Assembly: GCA_028279245.1 (NCBI GenBank)
Contig: JANQOE010000109.1
Coordinates: 1 to 64,000 of the forward strand
Source of the DNA: Alphaproteobacteria bacterium
GTDB lineage: Bacteria > Pseudomonadota > Alphaproteobacteria > UBA6615
DNA: 64,000 nt
Direction: 5' to 3'
Notes under the pieces: generated by a model
What the model was told of the DNA's origin: nothing
Databases searched by the model: none
Seen by the model: only the letters and a program-made list of their open reading frames with translations
Program-made: the position numbers and the translations under genes
Part shown: piece by piece, positions 38,160 through 47,767 of the stretch
How the letters are laid out: every line of letters starts with the position of its first letter
How positions within the stretch are numbered: position 1 is the first letter of the stretch

Positions 38160-38230
38160 TCCAATCAACATCTAGAATACACAGATATGGAAAAATAATA
38201 TACAATCCAGTATCGATATGATACCAAACT
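38160..38230. promoter_or_regulatory. AT-rich regulatory region of GntR/sulfatase divergent pair
   Basis: A 320-bp gene-free interval separates the two divergent starts. Its middle 70 bp is strikingly AT-rich against the surrounding GC-rich DNA and includes the inverted repeat GTATC-GATAT-GATAC at 38210-38224, a reasonable GntR-type operator. Promoter hexamers cannot be assigned with confidence. Confidence 0.4.
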
Positions 38231-38378
38231 GCGAAATTCGTGTTCGAAGACTGAAAACACAGCGAAGTCTTGGTTAGTCGGCAGCTGATCAACGATCCGT
38301 CAGCGCTGGAAATCAAATGACCAATCCAGGCCGGGCTTGCTGGAAAACAAGAATGGGTCGTGCAGGGAGCACCGGCGC

Positions 38379-39905
38379 TTGCCATCGAAGCCCAACGTAA
38401 TCCTGGTCTCAACCGATCAGCATCGGGGCGATTGCCTTGGCACCGAGGCCCGAAATGTACGGACGCCCCACCTGGACCGCCTTGCGGCGAGCGGAACACG
38501 ATTCTCGACCTGCATCACGCCGCATCCGATGTGCCAACCGGCACGGGCGTCCATCCTCACCGGCAAACTGCCCTATTCCCACGGCGTCCGAGACAATGGC
38601 CGGGACCTGGCCCAAGGGTTCGTCACAGACGGGCTGGCCGGGATATTCGGCGACGCTGGTTATGCGAGCCATTTCATCGGCAAAGCACACTTCGCAACGC
38701 ATGAGACTTTTGCCCCAACTGGCCAAGCCGAATGCTACAACAGCGTAAGTGGATTCCCGGCTGACTGGGACGGCCCCTATTTCGGCTTCCAGAAGGTACA
38801 GCTCACGCTCCGGCCGCATCATCACTGTGCTTGGCAGGAGCCCCCGCACACGCTTCATTATGAGAACGCGCTCAACTTCGACGGCCGCGGGTCGGAACGT
38901 TGGGAACGTGCGAAGGCCCATACGCAGCCCGAAACCTCGCACTTTCAGGTTTGGCGGTCCGCGCTCGATGACAAGTGGCAATCCACGTCATGGATTGGCA
39001 ACCGCGCCGTCGAACTAATCGAACAGACAGGCGACACGCCGTTCTTTGCGTGGGTCTCCTTCCCTGATCCCCACCCGCCGTTCCTCGCCGCAAAGCCGTG
39101 GTCGGACATGTACGACCCCGATGAGGTCGACCTACCCCCGCATCGTAACGAGGATCTCGAAGCCAGACCGTGGTGGCATCGCGGCTTCCTCGACAGCCCA
39201 ATCCGTAGGAGTCAAAAGCGGCCGCTGGCCCAAGACGGCGTGGATTGGGGACAACGCGGTACGCTCACCGAACGGCAACTGCGCGACATCACCGCCATCT
39301 ACTACGGCATGATCTCGGCGGTCGACCATCAGGTGGGACGCATCCTAGATGCTCTTACCGCCTGCGACTCCTTGTCGAACACGGTAGTCGTCTTCACCAG
39401 CGACCACGGCGAATGGCTTGGTGACCATGGCCTCCTGCTGAAGGGGCCGATGCTGTACGATGGGCTGCTCAGGGTGCCCTGCATCCTGGCGGGCCCTGGC
39501 GTGCCGGCCGGCCGCGTTATCGATGATCCCGTCTCGACCCTCGACCTTCGTGCAACCCTCGCTGAGTTGTGCAGGCTCGATGTCGCGCCAGACAACGGCA
39601 CGTCCCTATGCAGCTTGATGAACCAACAAGCGAGCCGCGATTTCGCATTGAACGAATGGGAAGTCGACGAAGCGCGGAGCGGTGTGGCCATGGATTTGAC
39701 GACCGTTCGCAGCAAACGGCATCGCCTGTCCGTCGATCTGCGTACGGATACGGGCGAACTGTACGACCTGCAGGAAGACCCGCACGAAATGGCAAACCTA
39801 TTCGATGATCCGGCACGCGCCGGTGTCCGGACTGAACTCATGGACATGATCCGCGCCCGTCCGAACGACATGATCCCCGTTTCTCCCCGTGTTGGCTGGC
39901 ATTAA
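38379..39905 (+). CDS. Sulfatase, formylglycine-dependent (Cys type)
   Basis: 508 residues from a TTG preceded by AGGGAG; another TTG 42 bp upstream is possible. Metal Asp residues are in 'ILVSTDQHRGD', and the maturation motif C-x-P-x-R is 'MCQPARASILTG' with C52 to become formylglycine. 'FTSDHGEWLGDHGLLLKGPMLYDGLLRVP' completes the active site. No signal peptide, so it should act in the cytoplasm on an imported sulfate ester. First gene of an operon with an enolase-superfamily enzyme and an importer. The FGly-generating enzyme is not in the window. Confidence 0.9.
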   Translation: MPSKPNVILVSTDQHRGDCLGTEARNVRTPHLDRLAASGTRFSTCITPHPMCQPARASILTGKLPYSHGVRDNGRDLAQGFVTDGLAGIFGDAGYASHFIGKAHFATHETFAPTGQAECYNSVSGFPADWDGPYFGFQKVQLTLRPHHHCAWQEPPHTLHYENALNFDGRGSERWERAKAHTQPETSHFQVWRSALDDKWQSTSWIGNRAVELIEQTGDTPFFAWVSFPDPHPPFLAAKPWSDMYDPDEVDLPPHRNEDLEARPWWHRGFLDSPIRRSQKRPLAQDGVDWGQRGTLTERQLRDITAIYYGMISAVDHQVGRILDALTACDSLSNTVVVFTSDHGEWLGDHGLLLKGPMLYDGLLRVPCILAGPGVPAGRVIDDPVSTLDLRATLAELCRLDVAPDNGTSLCSLMNQQASRDFALNEWEVDEARSGVAMDLTTVRSKRHRLSVDLRTDTGELYDLQEDPHEMANLFDDPARAGVRTELMDMIRARPNDMIPVSPRVGWH

Positions 39906-39914
39906 CACTGATTG

Positions 39915-41072
39915 ATGACAAAGATCGCTTCCATTGAACCGCTCCTCGCCAGGGTCGGAATTCGCAACCAACTCCTGGTAAAGGTCGTGACCGAAGATGG
40001 CCTCTACGGCTGGGGTGAATCCGGCCTGTCCGCGCGCGAGCGTTCCGTTGCGGCGACCGTCGAACATTTCGCCGACTTTCTGGTCGGCCAGGACTCCCGG
40101 CAGATCGGGCGTATCTGGCAGGAGTGCTATCGAAGCCAATACTTCGAAGGCGGTCGGGTGTTCACGGCAGCAATGTCCGCCATCGACATTGCGCTCTACG
40201 ACCTATTGGGAAAGCGCCTTGGCGTTCCGGTCTATCAGCTACTGGGCGGGCGCCAGCGAGATACAGTGCCCTCCTTTGGCAGTTGCACAGCCGACAACAT
40301 CGACGAGAACCTAGCCCACGCCCGGCAGCTCATCGACGCCGGCTGGGACTGCATACGCGTCGTGCCAAGCTACTACGACCGCGGGACGGTGTTTGAGCCG
40401 CGGCGATCAATCGCGCGAACCGCGCGCGATCTGGTGACGGTGCGAGAAGCAATCGGCAACGAGATCGTTCTGGGAATTGATTATCACCACCGCCTCTCCG
40501 TCGCCGAGACCGCAAGCTTCTGCGGCATGTTGCCGTCCGGCACCCTGGATTTTCTTGAGGAGCCGATCCGCTGCGAAACACCGGAGGCTTACGCGGCACT
40601 ACGGCGGCTGACGGACATGCCGTTTGCGGTCGGCGAAGAGTTCGCGTCGAAATGGCAAGCAGCGCCCTATGTAGAGCAAGGCCTGACCCAGTATATGCGG
40701 CTCGACATCTGCAACATCGGTGGGTTTACCGAAGCGCTGAAGGTCGCCGGCTGGTGCGAGCGCCACTACATCGATCTGATGCCGCACAACCCGCTAGGTC
40801 CGGTGTGCACCGCTGCCAGCGTGCATCTGGGCGCGGCGGTGCCGAACTTCAGCTGGCTCGAAACGCGGCAAACACCGGTCGAAGAACTCGGCTTCCACGA
40901 CCCGCACCTCTTTCCGGTCCAGATGAGGATGGAGGGATCTGTGTACGTCGTACCCGATGCCCCCGGCCTGGGCATCGAGGTCAACGAGGAAGCGATTCGC
41001 AGCGCGGACGCACCGCAACATGTCGAGCCACCGCACCTTAGGCGGCCCGACGGGTCCGTGACGAACTGGTGA
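39915..41072 (+). CDS. Enolase-superfamily enzyme B (galactonate dehydratase-like)
   Basis: 385 residues. Metal ligands: D189 in 'GIDYHH', E215/E216 in 'DFLEEPI', E241 in 'VGEEF'. H191 lies two after the metal Asp and H291 in 'LMPHNPLGP', the pair used by D-galactonate and related sugar-acid dehydratases. The barrel face lacks a K-x-K pair. Ten bp after the sulfatase and before an importer, so a desulfated sugar acid could be dehydrated to a 2-keto-3-deoxy acid. Confidence 0.88.
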   Translation: MTKIASIEPLLARVGIRNQLLVKVVTEDGLYGWGESGLSARERSVAATVEHFADFLVGQDSRQIGRIWQECYRSQYFEGGRVFTAAMSAIDIALYDLLGKRLGVPVYQLLGGRQRDTVPSFGSCTADNIDENLAHARQLIDAGWDCIRVVPSYYDRGTVFEPRRSIARTARDLVTVREAIGNEIVLGIDYHHRLSVAETASFCGMLPSGTLDFLEEPIRCETPEAYAALRRLTDMPFAVGEEFASKWQAAPYVEQGLTQYMRLDICNIGGFTEALKVAGWCERHYIDLMPHNPLGPVCTAASVHLGAAVPNFSWLETRQTPVEELGFHDPHLFPVQMRMEGSVYVVPDAPGLGIEVNEEAIRSADAPQHVEPPHLRRPDGSVTNW

Positions 41073-41111
41073 TCAGAAACAACCTCAATACCAAGTACCT
41101 AGGAGGATGGT

Positions 41112-43049
41112 ATGCGAATACGAACACATAAGAGGCTCTGGGCCCTTGGCGCGGCCGGTTTCGGCCTTGCCTTGGCGGCAGGGCCGGCGGCCCTGGCGTT
41201 CGAGGAGGCGCCCATGCTGCAAGAGAAAGTGAAGGCGGGCGAACTGCCGCCGGTGGATGAGCGGCTGCCGATGAACCCGTTGGTTCTCGAGGTTGTCGAA
41301 CAGACCGGCGAGTACGGCGGCACGATCCGGCGGGCCATCCTCGGGGGTGGCGATCAGCACAACATGGTGCGGACGATCGGCAGCGATAACATCGTACGTT
41401 GGGACCGCGAATGGACCGAGGTACGGCCGAACATCGCCGAGAGTTGGGAAGTCTCCGAAGACGCTTCCTCGTTCACGTTCAAGCTGCGCGAAGGGATGCG
41501 CTGGTCGGATGGCGAGCCCTTTACCGCCGATGACATCGTGTTCTGGTACGAGGACGTCTTCCTCGACACGCGGCTGACGCCCAACAAGGATTCAACCTTC
41601 GTTGGCCCCGACGGCCCGGTCGAAGTGCGCAAGATCGACGACGTTACGGTGGAGTTCGACTTCCGCACACCGAACGGCCTGTTCATCCAGAACCTGGCGT
41701 ACGGATTCGGGTATCATCCGGCCGCGTTTCCAAAACACTATCTCAGCCAGTTTCATGAGAAGTACAACCCGGATGTGCAGAGTCTGGTGGATGCGGAGCC
41801 CGCCGCGGCGGATTGGATCCAGCTGTTCAACCTGAAGGCCGGGCCGATGGACACACCGTTGTTCTGGCAGAACCCGGACCGCCCGACGTTACACGCCTGG
41901 CACCTGACCAATGCCTACGGCTCGACAGACCGCATCGTTGCCGAGCGCAACCCGTTCTACTGGAAGGTCGATGAAGCGGGCCAGCAACTGCCTTACGTAG
42001 ACCGGATCACCTACGATCAGGTGGAAGATGTCGAAACCATCCTGCTGAAGGCGTTCAACGGCGAGATCGATTACATGCTGCGTCACCTCGGCAGGCCGGC
42101 CAACAAGGCGGCGTTGACCGACAATATGGACCGCGGCAAGTACGGTTTCTTCGACGTCGGCGACCTGCCGGCCAACATCATGATCTTGATGCTGAACCTC
42201 AACCACAAGGATCCGGTGAAGCGTCAAGTCATCAACGACAAGAACTTCCGGGTTGGGTTGAGCCACGCGGTCAACCGGCAGGAAATCATCGACTTGCTGT
42301 ACTTCGGCTCGGGCACCCCGGCGCAAGTCGCGCCCCGTGAGGGCTCGGAGTTGTACAAGGAGTGGTACGCCAAGCAATTCACCGAGTATGACCCGGACCT
42401 TGCGAATGAGTTCCTCGACAAGGCTGGCCTCAACGAGCGGGACAGCGAAGGCTTCCGCCTCGGGCCGAATGGTGAGCGGTTCACCCTCGTGTTCCTGGTC
42501 GCCGACGTGTTCGGATTGCAATACCCGGACGCCATGGAGCTAATCCAGGGCTACGCCGCGGATGTCGGTCTCGACATCCAGGTCAGAGCGACCGACCGTT
42601 CGCGGTTGATCGACTTGCACACCAGCAACGAGCAGGATGCCTATCTGTGGAACTGCTCAGGCGGTCAGGCCGACGCCTACACGACGCCCATCTGCTACGT
42701 ACCGATTGTCAGCAACTCGGTAAGCTGGGCACGGGAATGGGCCGCTTGGGGCGTCGACAGCAACAGGGGCGAGGAACCGCCGGAGGCCGTGAAGGAAATC
42801 TTCGCCGCCTATGACGAGGTAAAAGCCGCCTCTGGTCCCGACGAACTGCGTGAGCGTATGCAGCACGTGCTGGACCTGTCGATGGAGCAGTTCTTCACCA
42901 TCGGTCTGGTGCAGAACGATCCGGTGTTCGGTATCGCGCGGGCCAATGTGCGCAACGTGCCGAACCCGCTGCCGATTGCCGGCCAGCTATGGTTCCCGGC
43001 ACCTTACACGGCGCAGATTTACTTTGAAGGTGGTGACAACCTGCCGTAA
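41112..43049 (+). CDS. ABC importer solute-binding protein, family 5 (Dpp/Opp type), system 1
   Basis: 645 residues with AGGAGG before the ATG. Signal peptide about 1-30 ('[18 protein letters not shown]'). The family 5 fold is marked by '[37 protein letters not shown]', '[21 protein letters not shown]' and '[36 protein letters not shown]'. It belongs to the long (600+ residue) branch of family 5, found with sugar-oligomer and other non-peptide ligands as well as peptides. Gene order suggests a sulfated or acidic sugar. Confidence 0.92.
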   Translation: MRIRTHKRLWALGAAGFGLALAAGPAALAFEEAPMLQEKVKAGELPPVDERLPMNPLVLEVVEQTGEYGGTIRRAILGGGDQHNMVRTIGSDNIVRWDREWTEVRPNIAESWEVSEDASSFTFKLREGMRWSDGEPFTADDIVFWYEDVFLDTRLTPNKDSTFVGPDGPVEVRKIDDVTVEFDFRTPNGLFIQNLAYGFGYHPAAFPKHYLSQFHEKYNPDVQSLVDAEPAAADWIQLFNLKAGPMDTPLFWQNPDRPTLHAWHLTNAYGSTDRIVAERNPFYWKVDEAGQQLPYVDRITYDQVEDVETILLKAFNGEIDYMLRHLGRPANKAALTDNMDRGKYGFFDVGDLPANIMILMLNLNHKDPVKRQVINDKNFRVGLSHAVNRQEIIDLLYFGSGTPAQVAPREGSELYKEWYAKQFTEYDPDLANEFLDKAGLNERDSEGFRLGPNGERFTLVFLVADVFGLQYPDAMELIQGYAADVGLDIQVRATDRSRLIDLHTSNEQDAYLWNCSGGQADAYTTPICYVPIVSNSVSWAREWAAWGVDSNRGEEPPEAVKEIFAAYDEVKAASGPDELRERMQHVLDLSMEQFFTIGLVQNDPVFGIARANVRNVPNPLPIAGQLWFPAPYTAQIYFEGGDNLP

Positions 43050-43059
43050 CAAGAAAGGC

Positions 43060-43084
43060 GGCCCGGAAACACGTGTTCCGGGCC
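43060..43084 (+). terminator. Intra-operon hairpin after binding-protein gene, system 1
   Basis: Perfect 9-bp arms GGCCCGGAA/TTCCGGGCC with a 7-nt loop, 11 nt past the stop; no T run follows. The 108-bp spacer to the permease gene otherwise shows nothing distinctive. Confidence 0.65.
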
Positions 43085-43157
43085 TCCAATTCTGCGCGAC
43101 GCTGCGGGCCGGAAGGCGACCCGCGAGACCCAACAGCATGACACCAAAGCCAAACGC

Positions 43158-44141
43158 ATGATTGGATTTCTCACGCGTCGGATCATGTACATGGTGCCGA
43201 CCCTGCTGTTGGTGTCGATCACCACCTTTGTGATCATTCAATTGCCGCCCGGTGACTATCTGGACTCACTCGCCGCGGAGATGGGCGAGTCGGGCGTCGA
43301 CAACACCGCCGTTCTCGAATCCTTGCGCCGGCAATACGGACTTGGCGAACCGTTCTACGTCCAATACTTCAAGTGGATGCGCGGCATCTTGCTGGAAGGA
43401 GACTTCGGTCTTTCGTTTGAGAAGAACCGCCCTGTAACAGACCTGATCTGGGATCGCCTCGGTTGGACCTTCGGCATCTCGATCATGACGCTGCTGTTCA
43501 TCTGGCTGACGGCATTGCCCATCGGCATCTACTCCGCCGTGCGCAAATACTCGGTCGGCGACTATGTCGCGACATTCTTTGGCTTCATTGGCCTGGCCAT
43601 TCCGAATTTCCTGCTGGCGCTCGTCATGATGTACGTCGCATTCAAGTTCTTTGGTCAGAGCGTTGGCGGTCTGGTGAGCCCCGAGTATCTCGGCGAGCCC
43701 TGGACCTGGGCCAAGTTCGTAGACTTGCTTAAACATATCTGGATGCCGATTGTCGTCGTCGGGACGTCCGGCGCGGCGGCACTTATCCGGATCATGCGTG
43801 CCAACCTGCTCGACGAGCTGTACCGGCCCTACGTGGTGACGGCGCGCGCGAAGGGGATGACGGAGTTCCAGTTGCTACTGCGTTATCCGGTGCGGGTCGC
43901 CTTGAACCCCTTCATCTCCACGATCGGCTGGATCCTGCCGACACTGGTGTCCGGCGAGATTATCGTCGCGGTGGTCATGAACCTGCCGACCACGGGACCG
44001 CTGCTCCTGCGCGCGCTCCTTGTGCAGGACATGTTCCTCGCCGGGTCGCTCATCCTCATCGTTAGCATGTTGACGGTGGTCGGCACCTTGATCTCCGACG
44101 TGCTCCTGGCCCTGGTCGATCCGAGGATTCGCTACCAATGA
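43158..44141 (+). CDS. ABC importer permease, DppB type, system 1
   Basis: 327 residues. 'MIGFLTRRIMYMVPTLLLVSITTFVIIQLPPGDYLD' is the typical DppB N-terminus with helix 1; the coupling helix region is 'LLDELYRPYVVTARAKGMTEFQLLLRYPVRVALNPFIS', and 'GEIIVAVVMNLPTTGPLLLRALLVQDMFLAGSLIL' follows. Six helices expected. The next gene starts within its last codons (ATGA overlap). Confidence 0.94.
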   Translation: MIGFLTRRIMYMVPTLLLVSITTFVIIQLPPGDYLDSLAAEMGESGVDNTAVLESLRRQYGLGEPFYVQYFKWMRGILLEGDFGLSFEKNRPVTDLIWDRLGWTFGISIMTLLFIWLTALPIGIYSAVRKYSVGDYVATFFGFIGLAIPNFLLALVMMYVAFKFFGQSVGGLVSPEYLGEPWTWAKFVDLLKHIWMPIVVVGTSGAAALIRIMRANLLDELYRPYVVTARAKGMTEFQLLLRYPVRVALNPFISTIGWILPTLVSGEIIVAVVMNLPTTGPLLLRALLVQDMFLAGSLILIVSMLTVVGTLISDVLLALVDPRIRYQ

Positions 44142-45283
44142 GCCAAGCTGTCTTGTCTCACCAAGAGGACGTCGACGATTTCGACGATACAGTGAAGGTC
44201 CTCGGTCCCTGGGCACTCGTCTGGCGCAAGTTCAAACGGCACCGCCTCGCCATGTGGAGCGGCGTCGTTGTCGCGCTCATCTATTTGGTCGCGATCCTCG
44301 GCGAGTTCCTCGCACCCGTGCAAATACACGACACCAGCGTCCGCAACACCTTTCAACCGCCGCAAGCGATTCACTTCTTTGTCACACGGGAAGACGGATC
44401 CCGCGAGTTCTTGTTGCACGCCAAGGGCATGAAGATGGAACTCGACCGTGTCGCACTGCGGCGGACCTTCACCGTCGACGAATCCAAGATCATTCCGCTC
44501 GGCTTCTGGGTCCGTGGTTACGAGTACAAATTCCTCGGCCTCCTCCCGTCCAAAGTGCACCTGTTCGGACCGACGAATCCGCGCGATACGGTCTACCTTC
44601 TGGGCGCCGATCGGTTGGGGCGGGACGTGCTCAGCCGCATCATCCTCGGTACCCGTGTATCTATGTCGATCGGTCTTGTCGGCGTCGCGGTATCTCTGGT
44701 CATCGGTGTATTGCTCGGCGGAGCGTCTGGCTACTACGGCGGCTGGATCGATGGCTTAATCCAGCGGTTTATCGAGTTCATTCGATCGGTACCGACGATC
44801 CCACTGTGGATGGGATTGGCCGCCGCCATCCCGCTCGATTGGCCGCCGCTCAGAACCTATTTCGTCGTGACGATCATCGTGTCGATGATCGGCTGGACGA
44901 CCCTCGCCCGGGAAGTACGCGGCAAGTTCCTGTCGCTCCGCAACGAGGATTTCATCATTGCCGCCCGGCTGGACGGGCTGACGAATTGGGAAATCATCGT
45001 CAAACACATGGTGCCGTCCTTCTCCAGCCACATCATCGCCTCGCTGACGTTGGCTGTCCCGCTGATGATCCTCGCCGAGACATCCTTGTCTTTCCTCGGG
45101 ATCGGCCTGCAGCCACCGATCGTATCCTGGGGCACGCTCTTGAAGGAGGCACAAAACATCCGGTCGATCATCGAGGCTCCCTGGCTGCTGATTGCACCGG
45201 GCACGATGATCGTGATCGCCGTATTGACGCTGAACTTCCTTGGGGACGGCGTGCGCGACGCCGCGGATCCCCATGCGCACTGA
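44138..45283 (+). CDS. ABC importer permease, DppC type with periplasmic insertion, system 1
   Basis: 381 residues, about 80 longer than an ordinary DppC. Helix 1 is at about 44-64 ('MWSGVVVALIYLVAILGEFLAP'); an extra extracytoplasmic segment follows (about 65-145) before the conserved 'LLGADRLGRDVLSRIILGTRVSMSIGL'. Coupling loop 'FIIAARLDGLTNWEIIVKHMVPSFSSHIIAS'. The insertion probably docks the long binding protein encoded upstream; I have seen this size in systems with 600-residue binding proteins but cannot verify it here. Confidence 0.93.
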   Translation: MSQAVLSHQEDVDDFDDTVKVLGPWALVWRKFKRHRLAMWSGVVVALIYLVAILGEFLAPVQIHDTSVRNTFQPPQAIHFFVTREDGSREFLLHAKGMKMELDRVALRRTFTVDESKIIPLGFWVRGYEYKFLGLLPSKVHLFGPTNPRDTVYLLGADRLGRDVLSRIILGTRVSMSIGLVGVAVSLVIGVLLGGASGYYGGWIDGLIQRFIEFIRSVPTIPLWMGLAAAIPLDWPPLRTYFVVTIIVSMIGWTTLAREVRGKFLSLRNEDFIIAARLDGLTNWEIIVKHMVPSFSSHIIASLTLAVPLMILAETSLSFLGIGLQPPIVSWGTLLKEAQNIRSIIEAPWLLIAPGTMIVIAVLTLNFLGDGVRDAADPHAH

Positions 45284-46295
45284 GGCGGTGCCAGGCGCGT
45301 TACTCGAGATTTCGGGGCTGAAAACGCACTTCTTCACCGAAGACGGTGTCGTCAAGGCCGTGGACGGTGTCGATCTGACCGTGTACCAGAACCGCACGAT
45401 CTGCATCCTCGGCGAAAGCGGCTGCGGTAAGTCCATCATGGCGCGTTCGATCCTACGGATCGTCGACGCCCCCGGCCGGATCACCGACGGACGCATCCTT
45501 TACCGCGCGGCGGACGGGCGGGAGATCGATCTAGCGACGGCCCGTCAAGGATCTGCCCAACTTCGGCAAATCCGCGGCCAGGACATCGCGATGATCTTCC
45601 AGGAACCCATGACCTCCCTGGGTCCCATCCAAAAAATCGGCAAACAGATCGTCGAGACGATCCTATTGCATCGGAAGGTGAGCAAAGCCGAGGCGAAAGA
45701 AGAGGCCATCGAGATGCTCGACCGGGTCGGCATTCCCGACCCCCGGCAGCGTTTCGAAGCCTACCCGTTCGAGCTCTCGGGCGGGATGCGGCAGCGGGCG
45801 ATGATCGCGATGGCACTCAGTTGTCAGCCACGCCTGCTCATCGCCGACGAGCCGACGACAGCTCTCGACGTGACGACCCAGGCCCAGATCCTCGACCTCA
45901 TCGCCGAACTGAAGGAAGAGTTCGCCATGGCGGTCATGCTGATCACCCACGATTTGGGCGTGGTCGCGGAAGTCGCCGAGGATGTGGCGGTCATGTATAT
46001 GGGGCGGGTGGTCGAAGAGGGCGACGTCTACGCGATCTTCGAAAACCCGCAGCATCCCTACACGCGCGCATTGATGGCTTCAGTGCCGCGCATTGGCGTT
46101 ACGAAGAGCGGCCGCCTGCCGGCGATCAAGGGCATGGTGCCGCACCCCCTCGCGCGACCTTCGGGTTGCCCCTTCCGCACACGATGCGACAGCGCGATGC
46201 CAGGCGTCTGCGACACGAGTGTGCCCGATCTCGTGCCGGCAGGTGATTCTCGGACGGCATGCTTCTTATTTTCGGACGCCACTGGCAATGGATGA
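45273..46295 (+). CDS. ABC importer ATPase, DppD type, system 1
   Basis: 340 residues; the ATG lies 8 bp inside the permease gene. Walker A '[18 protein letters not shown]', signature '[15 protein letters not shown]', Walker B '[16 protein letters not shown]', H-loop '[15 protein letters not shown]'. The C-terminal oligopeptide-transporter extension has its cysteines ('[17 protein letters not shown]', later 'TACFLF'), as in Dpp/Opp ATPases with a 4Fe-4S site. Overlaps the next gene by 8 bp. Confidence 0.95.
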   Translation: MRTEAVPGALLEISGLKTHFFTEDGVVKAVDGVDLTVYQNRTICILGESGCGKSIMARSILRIVDAPGRITDGRILYRAADGREIDLATARQGSAQLRQIRGQDIAMIFQEPMTSLGPIQKIGKQIVETILLHRKVSKAEAKEEAIEMLDRVGIPDPRQRFEAYPFELSGGMRQRAMIAMALSCQPRLLIADEPTTALDVTTQAQILDLIAELKEEFAMAVMLITHDLGVVAEVAEDVAVMYMGRVVEEGDVYAIFENPQHPYTRALMASVPRIGVTKSGRLPAIKGMVPHPLARPSGCPFRTRCDSAMPGVCDTSVPDLVPAGDSRTACFLFSDATGNG

Positions 46296-47271
46296 GACGA
46301 TCCTCAAGGTCCGCGACCTAGACATGCATTTCGCCGTCGGCACCAGCTTGTTTGGCAAACCGAAAAGCACCATGACAGCCGTGGACGGCGTGTCCTTTGA
46401 CGTCCGCCGCGGCGAGACTTTCGGCGTGGTTGGCGAAAGCGGCAGCGGCAAGACAACGCTCGGTCGATGCATTATGCGCATCCTGCAGCCGGCCCGCGGA
46501 TCCATCGAGTTTCGGGGAAAGGACGAAGATCCCGTCGATCTCACCGGCAACAACAGCGAACGCCTCAGCCAGGTGTGGCGCGACATCCGGATGATCTTTC
46601 AGGACCCGCAGTCGTCGCTGAATCCGCGCCTGCCGGTGATCGAGATCGTTGGCCAGTGTCTGCGGAAGTCCGAAAAACTAGGCGGCCAAGCCTTGGCGGA
46701 CCGGGTGGCCATGCTGCTCAAGCAAGTTGGCATGCGGCCGGAGGTGCTGCACCGCTACCCCGGCGCCTTTTCCGGCGGTCAACGGCAACGCATCGGTATC
46801 GCGCGGGCCCTTGCCACAAACCCGCAACTCGTGGTCGCCGATGAAGCGGTATCCGCACTCGACGTATCGATTCAGGCACAGACGTTGAACCTGATGCAGG
46901 ATCTGCAGGAGCAGTTCGACCTCACCTACATATTCATCGCCCACGATCTCGCGGTTGTCGAGCATATCTGCGACACGGTCGCGGTCATGTATCTTGGCCA
47001 GTTCGTCGAGCGTGCCAGCAAAACGACCCTCTTCAAAAACCCACAGCACCCCTACACCCGGGCCCTCCTCAGTGCCGTGCCCGTACCGGATCCACGCGCC
47101 AGACAAGGCAAACGCCGGCGGCTCGCGCCAAGAGAGTCTTCAACCGAAAAAACCGCCTGCCGCTTCGCCCCCCGCTGCCCACACGCCACTGACATCTGTA
47201 AGACCCAAGCCCCACCACGAAAACGCATCGGCGATACCGACGTCCTATGCCACTTCGCCGGCGAGATATGA
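46288..47271 (+). CDS. ABC importer ATPase, DppF type, system 1
   Basis: 327 residues. '[42 protein letters not shown]' covers the N-terminus and Walker A; '[14 protein letters not shown]' Q-loop; '[16 protein letters not shown]' signature; '[16 protein letters not shown]' Walker B; '[15 protein letters not shown]' H-loop. The C-terminal Cys set ('[16 protein letters not shown]', 'VLCHF') is intact. Last gene of the operon; a short CCTAC-GCTA-GTAGG hairpin lies at 47288-47301. Confidence 0.95.
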   Translation: MDETILKVRDLDMHFAVGTSLFGKPKSTMTAVDGVSFDVRRGETFGVVGESGSGKTTLGRCIMRILQPARGSIEFRGKDEDPVDLTGNNSERLSQVWRDIRMIFQDPQSSLNPRLPVIEIVGQCLRKSEKLGGQALADRVAMLLKQVGMRPEVLHRYPGAFSGGQRQRIGIARALATNPQLVVADEAVSALDVSIQAQTLNLMQDLQEQFDLTYIFIAHDLAVVEHICDTVAVMYLGQFVERASKTTLFKNPQHPYTRALLSAVPVPDPRARQGKRRRLAPRESSTEKTACRFAPRCPHATDICKTQAPPRKRIGDTDVLCHFAGEI

Positions 47272-47767
47272 CGCCCATCGTCCGCGTCCTACGCTAGTAG
47301 GCTGAAAAACGAGCTGCGCCACACCGTCAACCAAGAATGGCGCTGAACCCTGTGCCTACCAGCGGTAGCGCACAGTCTCGTGGATGGTCGAGCTCTGTGC
47401 CAAGTCTACAGAGATCAGTGTCTCCACCCTGTGTCGTAGAACCCCGAGCAGAACCAAATCGAGCCCCTTGTGCGCTAGTCGCGTGGGGGTAGTAGTACAC
47501 TAAGCGATCAGCGCCATCCCTAGGGATCGCATCGTCTCTAGGATCACACCGGCAGGCAAGCCGGGCCGATTGGTTCGAATTGCTTGTAGGTCAGGATGAA
47601 CTCGGTATGGCCGAGTTCCTCCGAGCAAGCTTCTGGGCCCGAGCCCACGCCCTCGACCAGCTCGAGCCGATAGCTGCCGGTACACCCTTCCCCGTGCGTG
47701 GTTCACCTAAGAACGCACGAGGCGATCGCGCCAGAACGAATAAGAGCCTGTGTCGACGCCGCAGTCG
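47272..47767. other. Gene-free interval of about 500 bp between two importer units
   Basis: Apart from a short hairpin at 47288-47301 (arms CCTAC/GTAGG, loop GCTA, no T run) and a possible coding relic at 47544-47702, I see no gene, tRNA or clear promoter in it. It separates the plus-strand importer operon from the minus-strand regulator that follows, which end towards each other, so one or two terminators are expected here. Confidence 0.4.
47544..47702 (-). pseudogene. Possible coding relic, unrecognised
   Basis: An open frame of 52 codons with no start codon, bounded by TGA on both sides, reads like a real protein end: 'CTGSYRLELVEGVGSG', 'EACSEELGHTEFILTYKQF', 'EPIGPACLPV'. Balanced composition and conserved-looking Cys and aromatic residues distinguish it from the overlapping frames. 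I do not recognise the family. It is probably the C-terminal remnant of a lost gene. Confidence 0.3.
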
